A stretch of 10,630 nucleotides of DNA from an uncultured Azospirillum sp. (lineage in GTDB: Bacteria > Pseudomonadota > Alphaproteobacteria > RF32 > CAG-239). The translations under genes and the position numbers were made by a program. Below the pieces are notes generated by a model that was not told the DNA's origin, ran no database searches, and saw only the letters and a program-made list of their open reading frames with translations. The DNA lies in the NCBI GenBank assembly GCA_900542055.1, contig UQMA01000039.1:1-10630 (forward strand), given 5' to 3'. Of this stretch, positions 6,505 through 10,630 are shown in pieces (position 1 is the stretch's first letter; every line of letters begins with the position of its first letter).

Positions 6505-7302
6505 ATGCCTAAATTTTTGAAAATTGCTTTGATGATTTCATTGCTTGCATCTTGCTCAAAATTTGACAAACGCGATGATTTGTCCATTGTTGATGCCAAT
6601 GGGGAAAAAATTGCCTATAAAGTAGAATTGGCGCAAACCGATGAAGAAATGCGCACCGGACTGATGAACCGCACAAAACTTGATGAAAAATCAGGTATGC
6701 TGTTTGCTCTCGGACATGTCAACGTGCCAACCGCTATGTGGATGAAAGATACCAAAATTCCGCTTGATATGATTTTTCTTGATAAAGACGGCACAATCTT
6801 TTGGATTTATGAAAATGCAGAACCTGAATCCACAAAGTTGATTGTTTCTCCTTACCCTGCTTTTTCTGTTTTGGAAGTCAACGCCGGAGATATTAAAAAA
6901 TATGATATTAAAATCGGTGATACCATAAAGCACAAGTGGTTCGAAAATGCTGAAAAAAGCACAGCGGCTGAACCGGAAAACAAAGATGGCGCCGCTCCTG
7001 AAGCAGTTGCTGAAACAAATGTTGAAGAAACTGCAGCCGATAATGACAATATGATTGCGACTCTCCCCTTAGATAAAGACGATGCCGGAGTTAAACCGGT
7101 TGCTGCTGACAAAACAATCGGTGAATCCGTTGACGCAAAAATTATCAGAGCCGGAGAAGACGGGGTTGAAATTGTTGAAGAAAAAGCCGATGAAAAGGAT
7201 GAAGGAACTTCTGAGATAAAAGAAGAACCGGCGGCAGAAACTCCTGCTGTGGCTGATGATACTGCCGAAAAAACGAAGCAGCTCCAAAGCCTGTTATTTT
7301 AG
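6505..7302 (+). CDS. DUF192 family lipoprotein with acidic C-terminal extension
   Basis: This 265-residue protein has a signal peptide ending in a clean lipobox LASC (Cys17), so it is probably membrane-anchored. Residues ~28-145 are a DUF192 domain, with ELAQTDEEMRTGLMNRTKL, GMLFALG, MWMKDTKIPLDMIFLDKDG, SPYPAFSVLEVNAGD and IGDTIKHKW. The domain's biochemical function is not established. Residues ~146-265 are an extra tail of Glu, Asp, Ala, Lys and Pro with no recognisable fold, likely disordered and strongly acidic; typical DUF192 proteins stop near the domain end. I start at ATG 6505 because AGGAGAA (6492-6498) lies six bases upstream and the signal peptide then begins MPKFLK; a TTG start at 6484 would precede that site. 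It is a single-gene unit, divergent from the OmpA-like operon and ended by the terminator at 7327-7356. Confidence 0.93.
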   Translation: MPKFLKIALMISLLASCSKFDKRDDLSIVDANGEKIAYKVELAQTDEEMRTGLMNRTKLDEKSGMLFALGHVNVPTAMWMKDTKIPLDMIFLDKDGTIFWIYENAEPESTKLIVSPYPAFSVLEVNAGDIKKYDIKIGDTIKHKWFENAEKSTAAEPENKDGAAPEAVAETNVEETAADNDNMIATLPLDKDDAGVKPVAADKTIGESVDAKIIRAGEDGVEIVEEKADEKDEGTSEIKEEPAAETPAVADDTAEKTKQLQSLLF

Positions 7303-7326
7303 ACTAGTTCATTCCAACATAACCAC

Positions 7327-7356
7327 AAAAAAGGCGGAAAACATTCCGCCTTTTTT
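7327..7356. terminator. Bidirectional Rho-independent terminator
   Basis: A perfect 13-bp stem (7327-7339 with 7344-7356) closes the loop AACA. The GC core GGCGGAA is flanked by six A on one side and six T on the other, so a U-run ends the hairpin in both directions. It lies 24 bases after the DUF192 gene stop and 18 bases from the gmhB stop, and would serve both converging transcripts. Confidence 0.92.
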
Positions 7357-7374
7357 AATGCGCTGAGCCTAATA

Positions 7375-7839
7375 TTATATTTTTTCTGCCAACTCTTTAT
7401 AATTATTTCCTGTAAATAAAAAGTTTTTGCCGCAACCAGCTTTTTCAGCGGCTTCAAGGTCGCGCTCTTTGTCGCCGACAGAAACAGATTGTTTCATATC
7501 AATGCCATATTTATCCCGAGCCTTGATAAACATTCCGCAGTTTGGTTTGCGGTCGTTTCCGCTCAATTCAGGACAATAAAAAACATCGGTTATTTTTATT
7601 CCATGATTGGCAAATTCTTCTATCATGTATCGATTTAAATTTTGGAAATCATCATCAGTATAATAACCGCGGGCAATGCCGGACTGATTGGTTATAACAA
7701 TAATAAGATAACCAAGATTCTGCGCTTGAGCACAAAAATCGAAAATACCATCGACAAAATCAAACTTTTCGATTTGGTAAACATAACCATAGTCGACATT
7801 AATCGTACCATCTCTGTCCAAAAACAAAGCCTTAGGCAT
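7375..7839 (-). CDS. gmhB: D-glycero-D-manno-heptose 1,7-bisphosphate 7-phosphatase (zinc-loop-less GmhB)
   Basis: GmhB is a HAD-family phosphatase that removes the 7-phosphate of the heptose bisphosphate made by the kinase domain of HldE. The 154-residue protein shows motif I FLDRDGTIN (Asp8 nucleophile, Asp10), motif II VITNQSGIARG (Thr50), the Lys of DRKP (98) and motif IV VGDKERD (Asp123, Asp127). It is shorter than the usual ~180-190 residues. The segment that carries a Cys-His-Cys-Cys zinc site in E. coli GmhB is here CPELSGNDRKPNCG: only the first Cys stays in place and the His is Glu. The start is ATG 7839, which overlaps the last 8 bases of gmhA (ATGCCTAA); a GGAG lies ten bases upstream. 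Longer in-frame starts would lie deep within gmhA and encode unrelated sequence. A histidinol-phosphatase-like role is possible from sequence alone, but the gmhA-hldE context favours GmhB. Confidence 0.9.
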   Translation of the reverse strand: MPKALFLDRDGTINVDYGYVYQIEKFDFVDGIFDFCAQAQNLGYLIIVITNQSGIARGYYTDDDFQNLNRYMIEEFANHGIKITDVFYCPELSGNDRKPNCGMFIKARDKYGIDMKQSVSVGDKERDLEAAEKAGCGKNFLFTGNNYKELAEKI

Positions 7840-8398
7840 AAAGAGCTTTCTCCACCAAATCGCAGACCAAATGCCCGATAGCAATATGCATTTCCTGAAT
7901 ATGTGCAGATGTATCGGCAGGAACAGGAATGGCATAATCAGCCATATTTTTCATCAGTCCTCCTTTACGTCCAACAAAAGCAACAGTTTTTATAGATTTT
8001 TTCTTAGCCATCTCAAAAGCCAAAACCACGTTTTTAGAATTTCCGCTTGTCGACAAACCGACCAAAACATCACCGGCTTGCCCCACTCCTTCCAATTGTC
8101 GTGAAAAAACGACATCATAACCATAATCATTGCCGATAGCCGTCAGGTTAGACGTGTCAACAGTAAGTGACAAAGAATTCATTGCCGGACGGTTAAGTTT
8201 ATAGCGTCCGACTAATTCAGCTGCCAAATGCTGAGATTGTGCTGCTGAGCCTCCATTTCCGCAAAAAATAACTTTATGCCCGTCTTTTATGGCTTGAGTG
8301 CATAGCTGAGCAACTTTTTCAATTTCGGGAGTTAAAGCTTTAAGTTCTGTAATATCTTGCGACAATTCATCAAACTGAGCATTTATATATTCTTGCAT
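7832..8398 (-). CDS. gmhA: Sedoheptulose-7-phosphate isomerase
   Basis: GmhA converts D-sedoheptulose 7-phosphate to D-glycero-D-manno-heptose 7-phosphate, the first committed step to ADP-heptose, in the cytoplasm. The 188-residue length is normal. It is a single SIS domain with VIFCGNGGSAAQSQHLAAEL (43-62), LSTSGNSKNV (115-124) and SAHIQEMHIAIGHLVCDLVE. Candidate active-site residues His57, Glu61, Gln168 and His176 match E. coli GmhA His61, Glu65, Gln172 and His180, each offset by four. The gene starts five bases after the hldE stop, and its AAAGG ribosome binding site (8408-8412) lies inside the last codons of hldE. Its own end overlaps gmhB by 8 bases. All three steps are therefore probably translated from one message. 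Confidence 0.97.
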   Translation of the reverse strand: MQEYINAQFDELSQDITELKALTPEIEKVAQLCTQAIKDGHKVIFCGNGGSAAQSQHLAAELVGRYKLNRPAMNSLSLTVDTSNLTAIGNDYGYDVVFSRQLEGVGQAGDVLVGLSTSGNSKNVVLAFEMAKKKSIKTVAFVGRKGGLMKNMADYAIPVPADTSAHIQEMHIAIGHLVCDLVEKALYA

Positions 8399-8403
8399 AA
8401 AAA

Positions 8404-9885
8404 TTAACCTTTCATTTTTTCAACTAAATTAGAAGTGGAATATCCGTCCAAGCGCGTTAATGTAACGGCTTTTCCGCCATAACTGTTTACATATCTGCCC
8501 TCAGGCCAATTTTCTAAAGTGTATCCTTCTTTAGCCACAATATCGGGGCGAAGTTTTTCAACCAAAGGCAAAGCGGTGTCGTTGTCAAAAACAATTACAT
8601 AATCAATCATTTCTAATGATGCCAAAAGCATAGCGCGTGTTTTTTCATCTTGTATCGGACGCGTCGGTCCTTTATAACGGCGGACAGAGGCATCGGAATT
8701 GACAGCAACAAACAGTACATCGCAAAGTTTTTTAGCTTGCATAAAAGAATTAAGATGACCTAAATGGCAACAGTCAAAACAGCCATTTGTAAAGCCAATG
8801 CTTTTTCTTTGTTCTTTAAGATTTTTGACAATTTTTTCGGCTTGAGCCAATGTGATTATTTTTCTTTTTTGCTCCCAACCGTCATTTTGCACTTCACGTT
8901 CAGAAAGAGCATTTTGAAGTTCATCGGCAGACACGGTGGCTGTTCCCAATTTTCCTACTACAATTCCAGATGCAGTATTGGCAAGTTTCAAAGCATCCTT
9001 AAACGGAACGTTTGAGCCAAGTGCGGCGCCGAGAGTAGCCAAAGATGTGTCTCCTGCTCCCGAAACATCAAAAACTTCTTTTGCCACAGTCGGAATATGT
9101 TGCAAATCATCTGGAAATGCTGCAGAAATGTGCAGCATTCCGTGTTCACTGAGAGTTACAATCAAATTTTCTATTTTGAATTGCTCAAATAGTTTTTTTG
9201 CTCCTTCGATAACTTCATTTTTAAAATTCGGGGACAGCGGATTATATTTTTGACCGGTAGCTTCTGAAAATTCTTTCAGATTAGGTTTAACCAAAGTCGC
9301 ACCGGTGTATTTTGCATAGTCTTTTCCTTTAGGATCGATAATAACCTTTTTATCGTATTGACGGCAGATTTCAATTATCATCGGTGTAGTTACAGAAGTG
9401 AGCAAACCTTTATTATAATCCGACAAAATCACTATATCCACATTTCGAATAGCCTGCTTTAATATTCTTTTGAACCGAGGAAGCAATTCTTCAATAATGG
9501 GCATCATTTCTTCTTGATCAGCCCGCAGCAGATGGTTGTTTCCCGCAATCAAACGGGTTTTTACAATTGTTGGATAATTGCTGATTTGGAGCAAATGGCT
9601 GTGTGCTGAAATTTGCCTTAACAATCCAGAGACCTTAGCTCCGTTTGCATCGTTTCCGGTAATGCCGATAAAAGTGGTTTTGCACCCCAAGGCAACCAAA
9701 TTTGCCACCACATTGCCGGCACCGCCTAGCATGGTCTTTTCGTGCGAAAGCTTAAATACCGGCACCGGAGCTTCCGGCGAAATCCGTTCTACTTTTCCGT
9801 AAATAAAGCGATCAAGCATAATATCGCCGATAACCAGCGTTTTTACATTTGAAAAATTATCTATATAAGTTGTAAGCAATGACAT
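8404..9885 (-). CDS. hldE: Bifunctional heptose 7-phosphate kinase / heptose 1-phosphate adenylyltransferase
   Basis: HldE phosphorylates D-glycero-D-manno-heptose 7-phosphate at C1 and, after GmhB acts, adds AMP to give ADP-heptose. The 493-residue protein is a full-length fusion. Residues 1-~325 are a PfkB/ribokinase-type kinase with VIGDIMLDRFIYG (18-30), MLGGAGNVVANL (52-63), IIDPKGKDY (182-190) and VSGAGDTSLA (GAGD 276-279, catalytic Asp278). Residues ~340-493 are a cytidylyltransferase-like nucleotidyltransferase with GFTNGCFDCCHLGHLNS (HLGH 374-377), VNSDASVRRYKGPTRPI (395-411) and the C-terminal YSTSNLVEKM. I place the start at ATG 9885, with AGAGG at 9891-9895 five bases upstream; a GTG at 9891 would overlap that site. 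It follows the acetyltransferase stop by ten bases and precedes gmhA by five. Confidence 0.97.
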   Translation of the reverse strand: MSLLTTYIDNFSNVKTLVIGDIMLDRFIYGKVERISPEAPVPVFKLSHEKTMLGGAGNVVANLVALGCKTTFIGITGNDANGAKVSGLLRQISAHSHLLQISNYPTIVKTRLIAGNNHLLRADQEEMMPIIEELLPRFKRILKQAIRNVDIVILSDYNKGLLTSVTTPMIIEICRQYDKKVIIDPKGKDYAKYTGATLVKPNLKEFSEATGQKYNPLSPNFKNEVIEGAKKLFEQFKIENLIVTLSEHGMLHISAAFPDDLQHIPTVAKEVFDVSGAGDTSLATLGAALGSNVPFKDALKLANTASGIVVGKLGTATVSADELQNALSEREVQNDGWEQKRKIITLAQAEKIVKNLKEQRKSIGFTNGCFDCCHLGHLNSFMQAKKLCDVLFVAVNSDASVRRYKGPTRPIQDEKTRAMLLASLEMIDYVIVFDNDTALPLVEKLRPDIVAKEGYTLENWPEGRYVNSYGGKAVTLTRLDGYSTSNLVEKMKG

Positions 9886-9890
9886 ATTCA

Positions 9891-9895
9891 CCTCT
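9891..9895 (-). promoter_or_regulatory. Ribosome binding site that fixes the hldE start
   Basis: Minus-strand AGAGG lies directly after the acetyltransferase stop codon and five bases before ATG 9885. It overlaps the alternative GTG at 9891, which argues for the ATG and for coupling between the two genes. Confidence 0.65.
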
Positions 9896-10630
9896 TTACT
9901 TACTAATTATTTCACCGCAATAGGGAACTATTTTTTTATTTTCAATAAGTTTTTCTAAAGAAGAAATTGATACAGAAATGTTTTCCATATCTATGTTTTC
10001 AAAATCGTAAAGGTTATATTTCCACGGTTCTAATTTTAATAGCTTTTCTATAGTAGTTTTATCAAACCTATATCTAATAAGTTTTGCAGGTACTCCTCCA
10101 TAAATAGCATAATCAGGAACGTCTTTGGTCACCACAGCTCCTGCACCTATAATAGCCCCATTACCGATTTTAACACCTGACATAATTATTGCATTTTGAC
10201 CAATCCAAACATCATTACCTATTATTGTAAATTTATTTTCAGTGAAATTTATTTTTTTGAATTTACAATCAAAAATCTCTTCCCAATTTTCAAAATTATT
10301 ATGATAAAGAGCACCTGAACAAAACATTTTATCTGTTGGATGATTTGATGGTCCTATAACAACATTCGGAGCAATACAACAATACCTTCCTATTTTTACA
10401 TCACGCATATACGATGCTCTGGTATAGGAAAATCCTCCAATATATATCGTACCATCCAAATCAGAACCAATCATTATTGGAGCTTCATAACAATAGTGTT
10501 TAGCTTGACGTTTGCATAAATTTATTTTGAAGGCGACTTTACAAGTTTTGTTTTGTTCAGGTTTTAATTTTTCTGTAATCTGTGTATCAGTAATCAATTT
10601 TAATAAGTATTTCATATTCCAAAAAGCCAT
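9896..10630 (-). CDS. Hexapeptide-repeat O-acetyltransferase (CatB/Vat-like), possibly incomplete at its N-terminus
   Basis: At least 244 residues. The middle and C-terminal parts are a left-handed beta-helix acyltransferase of the xenobiotic/CatB group. Visible are YIGGFSYTRASYMRDVKIGRYCCIAPNVVIG, then the family signature GPSNHPTD with its candidate catalytic His (about residue 97), then IGNDVWIGQNAIIMSGVKIGNGAIIGAGAVVTKDVPDYAIYGGVPAKLIRYRF, each read as successive six-residue turns. The CoA-binding turns look intact. Near an ADP-heptose cluster it probably acetylates a sugar of lipopolysaccharide, O-antigen or capsule rather than a drug; this is inference. An ATG sits exactly at the window edge (10630) and another at 10615 lacks a clear ribosome binding site, so the true start could lie outside. 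Sampled lines run near 20-30% GC in places, below its neighbours, hinting at acquisition from elsewhere. It precedes hldE by ten bases. Confidence 0.85.
   Translation of the reverse strand: MAFWNMKYLLKLITDTQITEKLKPEQNKTCKVAFKINLCKRQAKHYCYEAPIMIGSDLDGTIYIGGFSYTRASYMRDVKIGRYCCIAPNVVIGPSNHPTDKMFCSGALYHNNFENWEEIFDCKFKKINFTENKFTIIGNDVWIGQNAIIMSGVKIGNGAIIGAGAVVTKDVPDYAIYGGVPAKLIRYRFDKTTIEKLLKLEPWKYNLYDFENIDMENISVSISSLEKLIENKKIVPYCGEIISK

Noticed and set aside
7840..7935. A longer gmhB reading frame starting at 7935.
   Set aside because: The extra 32 residues lie wholly within gmhA and resemble no HAD sequence; the ATG at 7839 directly precedes motif I.

Overview
The window reads as a piece of chromosome from a low-GC Gram-negative bacterium, most likely an Alphaproteobacterium. 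The evidence is an S4 protein of the alphaproteobacterial type (no zinc cysteines, REYGPGQHG, ending VEFYSR), two putative lipoproteins, an inner-membrane protein with a periplasmic domain, and genes for ADP-heptose, a precursor of the lipopolysaccharide core. Protein-coding genes fill nearly all of it. I see no tRNA, rRNA, CRISPR array, transposase or phage gene. Lineage below class level cannot be read from the sequence.

Left part (1-2336, minus strand). The left edge holds the first 48 codons of a YejE-like peptide/microcin C ABC transporter permease, starting at GTG 146. It overlaps the end of a 699-residue membrane protein with five predicted transmembrane segments and a periplasmic alkaline-phosphatase/sulfatase-like domain that seems to have lost its metal-binding residues. 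That gene has its own promoter just after the rpsD terminator.

Middle part (2356-6341, minus strand). An OmpA/Pal-like putative lipoprotein, recJ and a DUF502 membrane protein lie head to tail with gaps of 25 and 0 bases. They are followed, after a 136-base gap, by rpsD (30S protein S4). That gap is not plain spacer: its minus strand holds several hairpins, two of them mutually exclusive, which makes it a candidate rpsD regulatory leader.

Right part. A divergent intergenic region (6342-6504) carries a promoter for each direction. On the plus strand is a DUF192 lipoprotein with a long acidic tail. A strong two-way terminator (7327-7356) separates it from a minus-strand cluster transcribed toward it: a hexapeptide-repeat acetyltransferase (reaching the right edge), hldE, gmhA and gmhB. 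HldE, GmhA and GmhB together convert sedoheptulose 7-phosphate to ADP-D-glycero-beta-D-manno-heptose; the final epimerase HldD is not in the window. The acetyltransferase is clearly more AT-rich than its neighbours and probably modifies a surface sugar.

Most of the window is ordinary housekeeping. The parts worth a second look are the rpsD leader, the degenerate sulfatase-like protein translationally coupled to a YejE-type permease, the GmhB without its zinc-loop residues, and the acidic extension on the DUF192 lipoprotein.
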